The notes: a model not told the origin generated them from the letters alone. A DNA stretch of 64,000 nucleotides from Elusimicrobia bacterium GWB2_63_22 (GCA_001799735.1 MGUA01000005.1:15763-79762), one strand, 5' to 3'; positions 24,601 through 33,473 are shown, counted from the first letter of the stretch. Program-made: numbers and translations.

Positions 24601-24667
24601 AGAGGAAGCCCTCGAGCTCGGAGTTGAGCCCCTCGAGGTCGTTGATGTGGTTTACTTGGTCTTCCAT
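21602..24667 (-). CDS. Coiled-coil histidine kinase
   Basis: A 1021-residue soluble protein. Residues 1-790 are almost unbroken heptad coiled coil, with a Gly-containing 60-residue unit repeated three times at about 466-640 (each beginning with an SGAE-like motif and RYAE/RHSE). Residues 812-870 are a HisKA-like domain (GVAHQIANSISII, His819), and 900-1021 are a HATPase_c domain (N-box VNAAEAM, G1 DTGEGV, GLGLTLARNVVRAHGG). The usual HEIRNPL is replaced by HQIANSI. No membrane helix or sensor domain was seen; the coiled coil probably fixes the kinase to a scaffold. It overlaps the preceding coiled-coil gene by 16 bases. Confidence 0.88.
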   Translation of the reverse strand: MEDQVNHINDLEGLNSELEGFLSDLHGREETLGARIKELEDQLFSAREAYNGEMERFVRKENALTASLEEARNALSRESTAAISLASERDDLARRLEAASKALDDERSRAADKELYVNSARSVLKDKEAEVDKIWRSLEELKAELTLERATVKERESQIQKYVKIREGLEKRLEQAAQEGTRSEEGFTLKVELLKNELREQIRKAEDLERKLAAAAPRMEEAIAEAAHQEKLYSEAKAALAEKEAVLKDANVRIRSLLKELEAARSSSGKDTAERAQELASSLAARVDALEAELSAEAARSLEKVRSSQAALSDSQAALRAKEEENAQLRARENTLLRELGDAEEKWKFSSAQLHNAFSKLRAAENENEINAGRLKSLEEERNKFRAAAIKAEASASALVSQESLARDSEAAGLMAALEEQAGKYTALLRKYDDMVLANEAIHLEKDSALAEVAALRDSIKNIESGAAGASGAERARYAEVSSKLREAEGLLKKKDMELQSAAQGREALLSELELMRARINEVETEAAGSGAAEKTRHSELAARLRDAQALLKKREMELEAALEARSALEVEIETLNYRVAEVEEEAAAASGAEKARYAELSGKLHNAGALLKQKELELDEARSALSGLEAECGLLRRSRIELGEKYAREIQAENEMLKEAQARILERDNTISKLSLTENELKNEAEALRKEKQNLAAMMRKKSAPAHSARATEAERLLADKESRLEKLRAELEDTRAEKAELQGRERELREELKARPYRAMLREAEEKLVIKEKMLSDVNSRMKRIGRDFDELKSRGQSSGAPGYMPDFEELVAGVAHQIANSISIIRSHAEFCSEAPEAEGAKESLDVIVRNIVALQKKIDTIMNFSRPVIPQRSPERVSSVLAEVLTSLRASGRLKGVKVRHKGGDKLKAVSLDRVRFAAALEQLLVNAAEAMPSGGEITVSVSSAGGRQRLEIADTGEGVEKKNLGAIFHPFFTTRPGKMGLGLTLARNVVRAHGGTLELSSEHGKGAAAIIELPEA

Positions 24668-27600
24668 ACCCTGAATTTATCTTTGAGCTGTTCCACGAGT
24701 TTCTGGGTCTTCAGGAATTCTTCCTGCTTGTCGCGCAGGGCGGAGCGGGAGGTTTCGGCCAGCAGTTCGGCCTCCGCGCGTTTCTTGCGTTCGTCCTCGA
24801 AAGCCTTCTTGAGCCGTTCCACCGCATGCTTCAGGGCGTCCACGTCGGAGCGGGTGCCCATGAGCTCTTCGGTCTTTTCCTGCAGTGCTGAACGGGTGGC
24901 CTGGACGGCCGCTTCGTTTTCCGCGCGCTTGCGCTTCTCCTCCTCGTAGGAGGCCTTGAGGCGCTCGAAAGCCTGCCGGGTGCCTTCCGTCGCGGCCTTC
25001 AGTTCCATCGTCTCCTCGCCCTTGGCGGCCAGCGCCTTTTTAAGGGCCAGCAGTTCGGCGGCTTCCGCCTTCTCCCTGCCGGAGATATCGGTCAGACTCT
25101 TTTCATATTCGGCCTGCTTGGCGCGTTCCTCTTCGAGGATTGCCTTCATCCGCTCCACCGTGTTGCGCAGCTCTTCCGCCTGGGTCCGCTGCTTCTCCAG
25201 CGTCAGGTCTTTGGCGTTGGCCACGTCCCGCAGGGCGGAGATTTCCGTCAGCAGGGCCTTTTCCTTCTGGGCGTATTCCTGCGCGCGGCGCTCCCCGGCG
25301 GAGTGGACCTCGCGGCGGCCGGCCTCGGCCTGCTTGGCCGCGGCGTCCTTAAGCGCCGCCGTCTCCTGGTCGCGGCGGGAAAGCTCCAGGCGCAGCAGTT
25401 CGCCGTCGCGTTTGAGCGCGTCTATCTGCTTGTCGCGGGCGGCTCTCTGTTCCTCGGCGGCCCGCAGTTTCAGCATGACGTCGTTATAATTCTTCTCCGA
25501 GACCTGGACCTCTTCCTCGAAGGTCTCCTTGAAATCGTCGTACTCGGCGCGGAGCTCGCGGTAGAGTTTCTCCCGTTCCGACAGCCTGGCCGACAGGGAG
25601 GACCCCTGGTCCAGGGCCTGCTTGCGCTCGGCGGAAAGCTCGGCCTGCAGGGTGGAAACCTGGGCCTGGCGCTCCTCGGCCGTCCGCTTGAGCTCCTCGA
25701 ACTTGCCGAGGGCGTCGGCCAGCTTGGAGCGGAAATCTTCCAGCGTGCGGCGGTAGGCGTCGTCCTGGTTCTGGCGCAGCTGCGAGGCGGCCTCGAGCTC
25801 GTGGTTCTTGCGCTCTATCACCTCGCCGTAGCGCTCTGCCTCGCGGCGCATTGCCGACTCCAGTTTCATCGCGGCGGCGGCCTCTTCCTCGGACAGCCTG
25901 GCGTTAAGCCCGGCCAGCTTTTCCTCCAGCGCGCGCCTTTCGGCGGCGAAGGCGGCCACAACCCCGTCCTTGTCCACGGCGGCCTTGTTCAAAGAGTCCC
26001 TGGCGCGCAGCAGTTCCACGTCGCGGGCGGACAGTTCCTCGTCCATCGCCCTTTCCTTCTCGGCGTAGACACGCTGCAGGCGCTCGCGCTCCAGGAGCAT
26101 CAGCTCCTCGCGCTCCAGCTTGGAGGCCTCGAGGGCGCGGACCAGCTCCGCGATCTTGTCCTCGCGCAGGCGGATGGTCTCGGCCAGGCGGGCGGTCCTG
26201 TCGTCCAGTTCGGCGCCGCCGCGGGCGCGCTCTTCGGCCACGGCGGCCTTAAGGTCTTCCGCGGCTTTCTGCCGCAGCAGCCTGAAATCGTCCCCGGCCT
26301 TCTGCAGGGAGAGCCGGAGGGAATTGATCTCGTCTTCCTTGCGCCCGACCTCGGCGGCGAACTCGGCGCTCCGGCGCTCCAGCTCGTCGGCGAACTTCTG
26401 TTTGTCCAGGGCGTGGCGCTTCTCGGCCTGCACGGCCTCGTCGGCCAGCTTCTGGTCGTACTCGGACTTCAGCTTGGCGCGCAGGGCGGCCTGCTCGGAA
26501 AGGGCGCGCTCGTGGGAGGAATCGATGTCCCGGCGGAGGGCAGCGACCTGCTCCTTGGCGGTATTCTTGTCCTTGGACAGGTCTTCTATCTCGCGGCGCA
26601 GGTGGGAGATCTCCTCCACCTTGAGCTTGAGGCTATCCTCGTAAATGCGGCCGGCGGTCTCTATCTCGGAGCGCAGGGCGGCGGTGTGCTTCTCCATCTC
26701 CACCTTCAGCCGCACGTCGTACTCCGACTGCAGCTGCTTCTCGCGGAAGGAGAACTCCTCCTGCTTGACGCTGTGCTGCGTCTGCAGCTGCTCGATCTTG
26801 TGCGCGAAAGCCTCGCGCTCGGCCTGCAGGGTCTTGATGGTCTCTTCGAAAGTGCGCAGGTTGCGCTGCAAATAGTCTATTTCGTCCTGGCGCTTGCCCA
26901 GGTCCTCGCGGTAGCCGCGCTCGATGTCGGCCAGTTTTTCGGCAAAGCGGTTGCGCTCGTGCTCGACGGCGATCTTGAGGCGCTTGGGGATCTCCACTTC
27001 CATCTCGCGGAAGCGGCCCTTCTCGGACTCCGCGGCATCGGCGGCCTTGGAGAGGCGGGTCTCGTAATCGGCCTGCTGCTGCTTCTTCTCGGTCTCGAGG
27101 GTGCGGATGACGCTCTCGAGGCTGCCGATGGCGTCTTTGTAGCGGTTAAGGTCCTCGTCGCGGCGCTTGACGGCCTCGGGGAATTCTCTAAGCTGTTTTT
27201 CGAGCAGCTGGACCTTCACCTTGTAATCGTCTATCTCCTGGTTCTTCTCCAGGACCTTCTTGTCGATCTCCAGATCTTTGGTCTTAAGGGCGCGCTCGCG
27301 CTCCTCGGCGTCCTTCTGCCAGCTGTCCTTGGCCCATTTCAGGACGGCTTCCTGTTTTTTGAGCTCGTCGCTGACCTGGCGCTCGCGCTTTTCCAGTTCC
27401 TCGACGCGGTTGCGGTAGGAGGTCTCCAGCGCGGCCTTCTGGTCGCGGAGCTCCTCGGTCAGGCGGGCCTTTTCCTCTTCCAGGCGGCCGCCGTACACGC
27501 GCTCGGCCTCCTGCTGCTTGGCCAGCTGCTCCTGGCGCAGCTGCCACAGTTCCCCCTCCACCTGGCCCCAGCGGCCGCGCAGCTCCTCGGCCTTCTTCTG

Positions 27601-27975
27601 GTAGTCTTCCTGCAGGCGGACCTCTTTCTGTTTGAGGGTTTCCTCGTTCTTGGAGATCTTGTCCTCCAGCTCCTTCTCGCGCTCGGCGAGGCGCTCGAGG
27701 CGCGAACGGAACTGGTACTCCAGGGAATCCTGGCGGGACTTCATCTCCTCCTCGTGCACGCGGGAGGAGCGGTCCAGCTCCGAATTCTTGGACTTCAGCT
27801 GGTTCTCGAGAAAAGCCACCTGGCTGGATTTTTCCTGCAGGTTCTGGCGGGTCTTAAGGTCGTCCTCGTGCAGGCCGCGGATCTTGTCCAGGGCCCAGCG
27901 CAGCGCCAGCCGCGCCGTTTCCACGTCGTTTATCGCCTGTTCGTTCAGGGAAGATTCGTCAAATTTCTCGTTCAT
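24652..27975 (-). CDS. Giant coiled-coil scaffold protein
   Basis: A 1107-residue protein with no membrane helix, signal peptide or enzyme motif. From about residue 15 to the end it is continuous heptad coiled coil, rich in Glu, Lys, Arg, Ala and Leu. The last 200 residues contain about three copies of a 45-residue unit (ERLKxxxEEERxKRAExE). Such proteins form filaments or polar scaffolds (AglZ/FrzS or crescentin-like roles are analogies only). The overlap with the kinase gene (16 bases) shows translational coupling, so a shared complex is likely. A short low-GC gap separates it from the PorV-like gene. Confidence 0.85.
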   Translation of the reverse strand: MNEKFDESSLNEQAINDVETARLALRWALDKIRGLHEDDLKTRQNLQEKSSQVAFLENQLKSKNSELDRSSRVHEEEMKSRQDSLEYQFRSRLERLAEREKELEDKISKNEETLKQKEVRLQEDYQKKAEELRGRWGQVEGELWQLRQEQLAKQQEAERVYGGRLEEEKARLTEELRDQKAALETSYRNRVEELEKRERQVSDELKKQEAVLKWAKDSWQKDAEERERALKTKDLEIDKKVLEKNQEIDDYKVKVQLLEKQLREFPEAVKRRDEDLNRYKDAIGSLESVIRTLETEKKQQQADYETRLSKAADAAESEKGRFREMEVEIPKRLKIAVEHERNRFAEKLADIERGYREDLGKRQDEIDYLQRNLRTFEETIKTLQAEREAFAHKIEQLQTQHSVKQEEFSFREKQLQSEYDVRLKVEMEKHTAALRSEIETAGRIYEDSLKLKVEEISHLRREIEDLSKDKNTAKEQVAALRRDIDSSHERALSEQAALRAKLKSEYDQKLADEAVQAEKRHALDKQKFADELERRSAEFAAEVGRKEDEINSLRLSLQKAGDDFRLLRQKAAEDLKAAVAEERARGGAELDDRTARLAETIRLREDKIAELVRALEASKLEREELMLLERERLQRVYAEKERAMDEELSARDVELLRARDSLNKAAVDKDGVVAAFAAERRALEEKLAGLNARLSEEEAAAAMKLESAMRREAERYGEVIERKNHELEAASQLRQNQDDAYRRTLEDFRSKLADALGKFEELKRTAEERQAQVSTLQAELSAERKQALDQGSSLSARLSEREKLYRELRAEYDDFKETFEEEVQVSEKNYNDVMLKLRAAEEQRAARDKQIDALKRDGELLRLELSRRDQETAALKDAAAKQAEAGRREVHSAGERRAQEYAQKEKALLTEISALRDVANAKDLTLEKQRTQAEELRNTVERMKAILEEERAKQAEYEKSLTDISGREKAEAAELLALKKALAAKGEETMELKAATEGTRQAFERLKASYEEEKRKRAENEAAVQATRSALQEKTEELMGTRSDVDALKHAVERLKKAFEDERKKRAEAELLAETSRSALRDKQEEFLKTQKLVEQLKDKFRVWKTK

Positions 27976-28012
27976 AGTAGCGTTACCAAAGAATTCATTT
28001 TAAAATTTTCTG

Positions 28013-29431
28013 TCAGGGCAGCGCCAGTACCTGGCCCGGCTTCACCTCGCCGCCGCGGCCAAGCGAGCCGGCGTTGGCGCGGTAGATCTCGGGCCAGCGC
28101 TCGGAGTCGCCGTAGATGGCGGCGGCTATGCTCTCCAGGGTGTCGCCTTCCTTTACCACGTAATTGCGGCGGACGGGCTGGGCGGCGGGCGCGGGTTTAA
28201 CCGCGGCGGGCTTGGCCGCGGCGCGCGCCTTAAGGGCTTCCATGTCGGCGCGGGCCTTGTCCAGTTCCTGCCTGAGGGATTCTATCTCGCGCGAGACCTC
28301 CGACTGCTGGGGCCCCGGGATCTGGGCCGGCACCACGGCGGGCTGGACCGGCTGCCGGGCTTGCTCGGAACTCTGCTTCACCACGGAGTCGAGCTTGTCC
28401 TGCAGCACGCGTATCTTCTCGCCCTGCAGGGAGATCTTTTCTTCGGCGCGGCGCAATTCGGCGGCGGCGGCAGCGGCGGCGGCCTGCTCGGCGCCGGCCG
28501 GCTCGGCCCCGAAGCGGAAAGAGAAAGCCAGCAGGTGGGAGCCCACGGTGCCGGAGATGCCGCCGATAGGCAGGCTGAAAGCGTAGTTGAACTCCGCCAG
28601 GCCGAAACGGCCGCCCAGGCCCATATTGACGGAGCGGCGGGCGTCGTTGCCGGCGGACAGGCCCATGCGCAGGGCGAAGCGGCGCTGGAAGAAGTATTCG
28701 GCGCCGGCGGAAAGGTTATAGTCGGAATCGGAGAAAGCGGCATCGAAGTCCAGCAGGCTGGACTTTACGGCGTAGGAGACGCCGGCGCGGACTTCCACCG
28801 GCAGCGGGTCGGAGGAGGCCAGGCCGAGGTCGGGCTTATTGAGGTTCTTGATGGTAAGGCCCAGCGCGTAGCGGGGCTCGGGGCGCCAGAAAAAGCCGAG
28901 GTCGGCGCCCAGGGCGCCCTTGGAGTAGCCGTCGGAGAAAACCGGGTCCATGGCGGTGTAGGCGTCGGAGACGTAGCCGCGGCGCAGGTACTTGAGCGAA
29001 AGACCGGCGTTGACGCCGCGGTACACGTGGGTGGCGTAGCTGACGGTGAAGGCGCTTTCGGAAAAGGCGTCGCTGAGGCGGATGTCGCTCCAGGAGAAAG
29101 CGGCGGCGCCGGGCAGGTAGCGCTTTACGGGCATGGCGAAGCCGAAATAGCCCTGGCCGATCTCGGAATCGTCGGTAAGGCCGGAGTACAGCCTGCCGTA
29201 CACGGCGGTCAGCTCCGGGGAGGTGGTCTCCACCAGGGTGGCGGGATTGGAGCAGGCGGCTTCCGCGCCCCCGGGGATGGCGGTAAAAGCCCCGCCCATG
29301 GCGGCGGCCCTCGCCCCGCAGGGAGAATTAGCGAAAGTAGCGTGAGCCTTCATAGAAAGCAGTGTCATAACGCAAAATATAACCGCCAGCAGCTTTGGCA
29401 CAGTTATTATTTTAGCTTTTAACTGTTTCAT
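28013..29431 (-). CDS. PorV/UPF0164-like outer-membrane barrel with coiled coil and LysM
   Basis: A 472-residue protein. After the signal peptide (about 1-31), residues 35-310 match the PorV/PorQ/FadL-like barrel (GARAAAMGGAFTAIPGGAEA, then CSNPATL). Residues 315-400 are an Ala/Glu coiled coil. Residues 425-472 are a LysM domain (YVVKEGDTLESIAAAIYGD, WPEIYRAN) that binds peptidoglycan. The fusion would tie an outer-membrane barrel to the cell wall. PorV is a type IX secretion component in Bacteroidota, and the next gene upstream has a CHU_C-like C-terminus, which is suggestive only. Confidence 0.82.
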   Translation of the reverse strand: MKQLKAKIITVPKLLAVIFCVMTLLSMKAHATFANSPCGARAAAMGGAFTAIPGGAEAACSNPATLVETTSPELTAVYGRLYSGLTDDSEIGQGYFGFAMPVKRYLPGAAAFSWSDIRLSDAFSESAFTVSYATHVYRGVNAGLSLKYLRRGYVSDAYTAMDPVFSDGYSKGALGADLGFFWRPEPRYALGLTIKNLNKPDLGLASSDPLPVEVRAGVSYAVKSSLLDFDAAFSDSDYNLSAGAEYFFQRRFALRMGLSAGNDARRSVNMGLGGRFGLAEFNYAFSLPIGGISGTVGSHLLAFSFRFGAEPAGAEQAAAAAAAAELRRAEEKISLQGEKIRVLQDKLDSVVKQSSEQARQPVQPAVVPAQIPGPQQSEVSREIESLRQELDKARADMEALKARAAAKPAAVKPAPAAQPVRRNYVVKEGDTLESIAAAIYGDSERWPEIYRANAGSLGRGGEVKPGQVLALP

Positions 29432-29504
29432 AATTATTACCTAATCGTTAAAGCGGGCCCGCCGGCAGCTCCGGGCGCCCGCCCGCCTTAACCCCTGCCT
29501 CCGG

Positions 29505-31046
29505 TCACCGCGCCAGCACCACGGTGCCGTTGTAAGTCTTGTCGCCGGCCTTGAACTGGTAGATATAGATACCGGCCATGGCCTTGCCGCCGCCCTTACG
29601 GCTGCCGTCCCAGGCAAGCGAGGCCTCCGAGTTGTAGGTGCCTACCCGCAGGCTGGCCACTTCCGCCCCGGACAGGTCGTACACCTTGGCGCCGGAGATA
29701 TCGAGCCCCTCCGGGTTCTCGAAGATGATGTTGAAGTCGTCCCAGACGCCGTCGCCGTTGGGCGTGAAGATCTTCTTGGGCACGGTCTGCGTGATGCGGA
29801 AGGCCTGCGCCCTGATAACCTGCTTCACCTTGAAGACGCCGGTCTTGCGCGTAACTATGGACACGGTGCCGTCCGACGGGTTAACGGTGCCGCCCAGTTT
29901 AACGTCCTCGACCCCGTTGTTGTAGTAAACCGCGTAGTCGTAGGGCGTGTAGGCGGCCGAAGGCCCGAAGGCGTTGATAACGAAAGTCCCGGTCCTGGAA
30001 AGCGACATAGTAAGCGTCGCTTCGGAGCTGAGGTCCCGGTTCTGCTCGACGTTAGCCGCGTCCTTGACGCAGAACTTATAGGCCAGTATGGTGACGCCGC
30101 TTTCATACTGCGGCTGACGCACCAGGCACGGGCTCAGGCCCAGGTCGGCCAGCGCCTCGCTGACGGCCGGGGACATGTCCACCACGGCGCGCGCGTCTTC
30201 AGCTACGGTGCGCACGACCTCTTCCAGGCTATTGAGCCAGATGGAGGCGTCGCTGCGCACGTTGCTGCTATCCACGGATTTAACGTAGTACCACCGGGCG
30301 GCGGTCTGCGCCCCGGCGTTGTAGGTAAGGGTATTGCTTGAGACCGGCCCGACAAAATAGGCGGTGCCGCTGAGGGCCGTGCTGTAATAGATTTCGTAGC
30401 CCTGGCTCTTGAGCGCGACGGTGGCGCCCTCCATGTTGTACTGCACCGCGTCCCAGGAGATCACAAAGGAGCCGCCCGTTGTGACGCCGCTGGCCATGGG
30501 CGCGCGGGGTTTTATGGGCGGGGTCGCGAAAGCGGCGGTGGAGATGCGGCCGTACATATTGGAACTGTCGCGCAGCCGGAACGCCAGGTAATAGGTGGTG
30601 CCCGACGTCAGCCCGGTCTGGGAGCGCTGCTCCAGCACTTCGAAACCGAGCGCGGTCTGCACAAGGTAGGCCCCGACGGAGGTGTAGTTGACCTCGGTGA
30701 TGGAGAACGTAGCGACTTTCACTTCGAGCGAGAGGGACCCTTCGCCGGTGCCGTTGGTCCACTGGTACAGGGCAGCGGTGCCGGAGGTGGTGGAGGCGGA
30801 GACGCTGTAGACCGCGCCGGGGCCGTGGCTGGTGCCGGAATGCCCCGGGCGCAGGCCTATGCCGGCCGCGCCCATGGACGAGCCGGCCACTTCGCCGACG
30901 GTGGACTCCAGCCTGAAGGTGCCGCCGTCGGCCAGGCCCATGCCCGCGCTGACGGCCTTGGTCTCCATGCTGGCCGCGCTGAACGCGGGTATAGCCGCGC
31001 CCAACAGCGCCACGCCCGCGATCGCCCCTACGCTTTTATATTTCAT
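29505..31046 (-). CDS. Secreted surface protein with CHU_C/FlgD-like C-terminal domain
   Basis: A 513-residue protein. Signal peptide about 1-23 (PAFSAAS); fibronectin-III-like segments at about 85-270 (YSVSASTTSGTAALYQW; SFVISWDAVQYN). Residues 420-513 resemble the gliding-motility C-terminal/FlgD Ig domain: FTPNGDGVWDDFNI, then VYDLSGAEVASL, WDGSRKGGGKAMAGIYIYQF and the ending YNGTVVLAR. Such C-termini direct proteins through type IX secretion in Bacteroidota. Whether that applies here is unknown. It lies between the PorV-like gene and the fibre-like gene. Confidence 0.75.
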   Translation of the reverse strand: MKYKSVGAIAGVALLGAAIPAFSAASMETKAVSAGMGLADGGTFRLESTVGEVAGSSMGAAGIGLRPGHSGTSHGPGAVYSVSASTTSGTAALYQWTNGTGEGSLSLEVKVATFSITEVNYTSVGAYLVQTALGFEVLEQRSQTGLTSGTTYYLAFRLRDSSNMYGRISTAAFATPPIKPRAPMASGVTTGGSFVISWDAVQYNMEGATVALKSQGYEIYYSTALSGTAYFVGPVSSNTLTYNAGAQTAARWYYVKSVDSSNVRSDASIWLNSLEEVVRTVAEDARAVVDMSPAVSEALADLGLSPCLVRQPQYESGVTILAYKFCVKDAANVEQNRDLSSEATLTMSLSRTGTFVINAFGPSAAYTPYDYAVYYNNGVEDVKLGGTVNPSDGTVSIVTRKTGVFKVKQVIRAQAFRITQTVPKKIFTPNGDGVWDDFNIIFENPEGLDISGAKVYDLSGAEVASLRVGTYNSEASLAWDGSRKGGGKAMAGIYIYQFKAGDKTYNGTVVLAR

Positions 31047-31124
31047 AAAAAGCCATCCCGCCTGTATTTACCACCAGCTTTAGCTACCCCGGGCCGGCAA
31101 TAAAACCCGGCCCGGACACAACGG

Positions 31125-33392
31125 CTAATTACTCTTATTTGCTATCCAGGTAGCCTCGTCATAAACAATGAAGCGCACATATTTCCACTGGTCAGCCGCA
31201 GCTAGAGGACTGGCAGCTCCACCGACAATCGAGTCTCCAGCGTCCGCGGCAAAAGTGACATCGTTAAGACTACCGTCAACTCTATAGAGATATATCTCTT
31301 TGCCTATGTTACTCGCTGTCGCTGCCGGCAGAGTTATCGCGACAGTAGCAGCGGTACAGTCAGCATAGACGACCGTATCCGTTGAAGTCACAGTATAGGC
31401 AGCCTGAACAATCGTGACAGGAGTCTGAACCAGTTTATCCATCCCGACATTCACGATGTTAGTGGATACTATCGTGGCACCCAGCAGGTCGCCATTCAGG
31501 CTGCCCGCGGTGAACTTCGTCAGGTCGAAGCCGCTGGCCGCCAGATCGCCGTTGGCGATCGTGCCGTCAAAAATGTCGCCGGTCACTACGCTGTTGGCAA
31601 GGCTCAGCTTGGAATACGCTATCGCGGCCGCACCATCTACGTCGGCGTTCACGATGGCGAGCGAGGCCAGCTTGCTCTTGGCTATAGCGGCACCCGCGGC
31701 AATGTCGGCGTCGGCTATCGTGCCGTTGACGATGTTAGTGGATACTATCGTCGCGCCCAGCAGGTCGCCATTCAGGCTGCCAGATGTGAAATTACCAATA
31801 TCAAACACTCCGGAGGCCAGGTCCGCGGCTGCTATGCTGCCGTCCACGACATGGGTAGATACTATGGTGCCAGCAAGGTAATCCGTGTTCAGTTTACTAT
31901 CCGCGTTTAGCGCGGCCACACCGTTGGCTGCCGCCTTCTGAACCAGCGGGATCTGCGCGTCATTCGTTACATTGCTTAACCCGACCTGAGTTTTGGTAAC
32001 GCTGTGCGGGTTGGTAACGTTGGCGACATGGTTTGTCAGGGTGGTGGCATCCGCGGACACATCGCGGCCGTCCACGTTGCCGGAAACGGTTATATCGCCG
32101 GTAACATGCAGAGCGGAGGAAGGCGTGGCGTTGCCTATGCCCAGCCTGAAGTTGACGGTATCCCAGAAAAGGCTATTGCTGCCGCTCAGGGAAGAGCCGG
32201 TGGCCCAATAAGAGAGCTGACCAGCGAGGCCGGCGCCGGTAACGGTGCCGCCCGCGCCGGTCTCGTCGGTGCCGCAGGCCCATGCCCCGGCAGCCGCCTT
32301 AAGCACCTGGCCAGCGGCGCATATCGACTGGGTGTACATGGCGTTAAAGGCTATAGAGGAAGATATAACTCCGGAACCCAGAGTGCCGCTGGCGATATTA
32401 CCGGCAGGGACGCCGGAACCCACCTTGGACCCGGAAAGGGACCCGTCCAGCAGGTCGTCAAGGTCTGTGTCCCAGGCCTGTACGGCGGAACCGATGCCAA
32501 GCCCCAGGCGCGCGCGCACGGCGGCGTCATCGTAGAAGCCGGCCAGGGCCACGGAAGAGATACCAAGCAGCGAAGAACCGTCTCCGCCGGTGGATATTTT
32601 CCCGCCCAGGGCCGTAGTGACGGTAGAGAGGTCCACAAGCGTTACTGGAACAGTAACAGTATTGGCCAGTTTAGTGCCAAGGGCCGCGGTAACGGTGGAG
32701 AGGTCCACGTGGGTAGCGGGAACGCTGCCGGTCAGTTTAGAAGCGGACAGGCTGGCTATCTTGGCGTCGGTGACGTTGGAGTCCGCGATCTTGGCGGTAG
32801 TCACGTTAGCGTCGGTTATCTTGATCGTGGTGATGGCATTGTCCGCCAGCTTGGCGGTGGTGATGGAACCGTCGGCTATGGCGCCGGCGCCCAGGCCGGT
32901 CAGCGCGGAACCGTCGCCGTAGAATTTGGAGGCGGTAACGTGGCCCGCCACGGTGATGTAGGTGGAGATCGAAACGCCGGTGGCGGAGGTGATGTTGCCG
33001 GCGGAGAGGGCGAAGGGCACGGAGACCAGCTGCACGCGGGGAGCCAGGGTTACCGCGTCCACCACGACTTCCAGAAAGCGGTCATCTGCGGCGTAGACGG
33101 CGGAGGTAAGCGGGTCTACGGAACCGAGCTTTACGCTGAAGATGCCGTTTTCCAGAGTTACGGTCTGGGGTTCGTCCCAGAGGCAGGTGTTGCCCACGCT
33201 GCAGGTGGCGGAACAGGCGCCGGCCAGCGTATCGCAGATGCGGAAGGTAACGGCTTTAGATCCGCTCATCGGGTTGCCGTTATTGTCCACCAGGCGGCCC
33301 TGGTAGTTTATGTAGTTCGGGACAGCCGCCGCGTACAAGGGCAGCAGCAGTACCGTTAACACCGCCATAAGGTTGGATTTGAGCATCTTCAT
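31125..33392 (-). CDS. Long repetitive secreted fibre-like protein under a sigma-54 promoter
   Basis: A 755-residue protein with a signal peptide MKMLKSNLMAVLTVLLLPLYAAA. I chose the start at 33392 because GGAGG lies 5 bases before it. A beta-rich head (NYINYQGRLVDNNGNPM), then repeated TxAKIADxxVTDAKI and LSTVTxALGxK units as in tail fibres or beta-solenoids, then two copies of SLNGDLLGATIVSTNIVN, and a final domain (AITLPAATASNIGKEIYLYR) like those ending phage-like receptor proteins. Nearly identical DNA repeats are at 31453-31505 and 31729-31781. Codon use is less GC-rich than that of neighbours. Role: probably a surface fibre or adhesin. Confidence 0.78.
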   Translation of the reverse strand: MKMLKSNLMAVLTVLLLPLYAAAVPNYINYQGRLVDNNGNPMSGSKAVTFRICDTLAGACSATCSVGNTCLWDEPQTVTLENGIFSVKLGSVDPLTSAVYAADDRFLEVVVDAVTLAPRVQLVSVPFALSAGNITSATGVSISTYITVAGHVTASKFYGDGSALTGLGAGAIADGSITTAKLADNAITTIKITDANVTTAKIADSNVTDAKIASLSASKLTGSVPATHVDLSTVTAALGTKLANTVTVPVTLVDLSTVTTALGGKISTGGDGSSLLGISSVALAGFYDDAAVRARLGLGIGSAVQAWDTDLDDLLDGSLSGSKVGSGVPAGNIASGTLGSGVISSSIAFNAMYTQSICAAGQVLKAAAGAWACGTDETGAGGTVTGAGLAGQLSYWATGSSLSGSNSLFWDTVNFRLGIGNATPSSALHVTGDITVSGNVDGRDVSADATTLTNHVANVTNPHSVTKTQVGLSNVTNDAQIPLVQKAAANGVAALNADSKLNTDYLAGTIVSTHVVDGSIAAADLASGVFDIGNFTSGSLNGDLLGATIVSTNIVNGTIADADIAAGAAIAKSKLASLAIVNADVDGAAAIAYSKLSLANSVVTGDIFDGTIANGDLAASGFDLTKFTAGSLNGDLLGATIVSTNIVNVGMDKLVQTPVTIVQAAYTVTSTDTVVYADCTAATVAITLPAATASNIGKEIYLYRVDGSLNDVTFAADAGDSIVGGAASPLAAADQWKYVRFIVYDEATWIANKSN
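31453..31781. repeat. Two 53-bp near-identical repeats within the fibre gene
   Basis: 31453-31505 and 31729-31781 differ at two positions. The spacing is 276 bp (92 codons), and both encode the same residues (SLNGDLLGATIVSTNIVN), showing recent in-frame duplication or conversion. Confidence 0.85.
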
Positions 33393-33456
33393 ATTGCCTC
33401 CAGAAACTCCGCTAGTGGACGATAAAATTTGCATGGGGTTCCCCACCTTTTTATAT

Positions 33457-33473
33457 AGCAACGACTTTGCCAA
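33457..33473 (-). promoter_or_regulatory. Sigma-54 (-24/-12) promoter of the fibre gene
   Basis: On the minus strand TTGGCAAAGTCGTTGCT matches the RpoN consensus TTGGCACRNNNNTTGCW at 16 of 17 positions (N positions counted). The -24 GG is at 33471-33470 and the -12 GC at 33459-33458, ten bases between. RNA would start near 33446, giving a leader of about 54 bases to the ATG at 33392. Confidence 0.75.

Noticed and set aside
31125-33392. Phage tail fibre from an integrated prophage
   Set aside because: It has a signal peptide, a sigma-54 promoter and no phage genes around; only fold-level resemblance.
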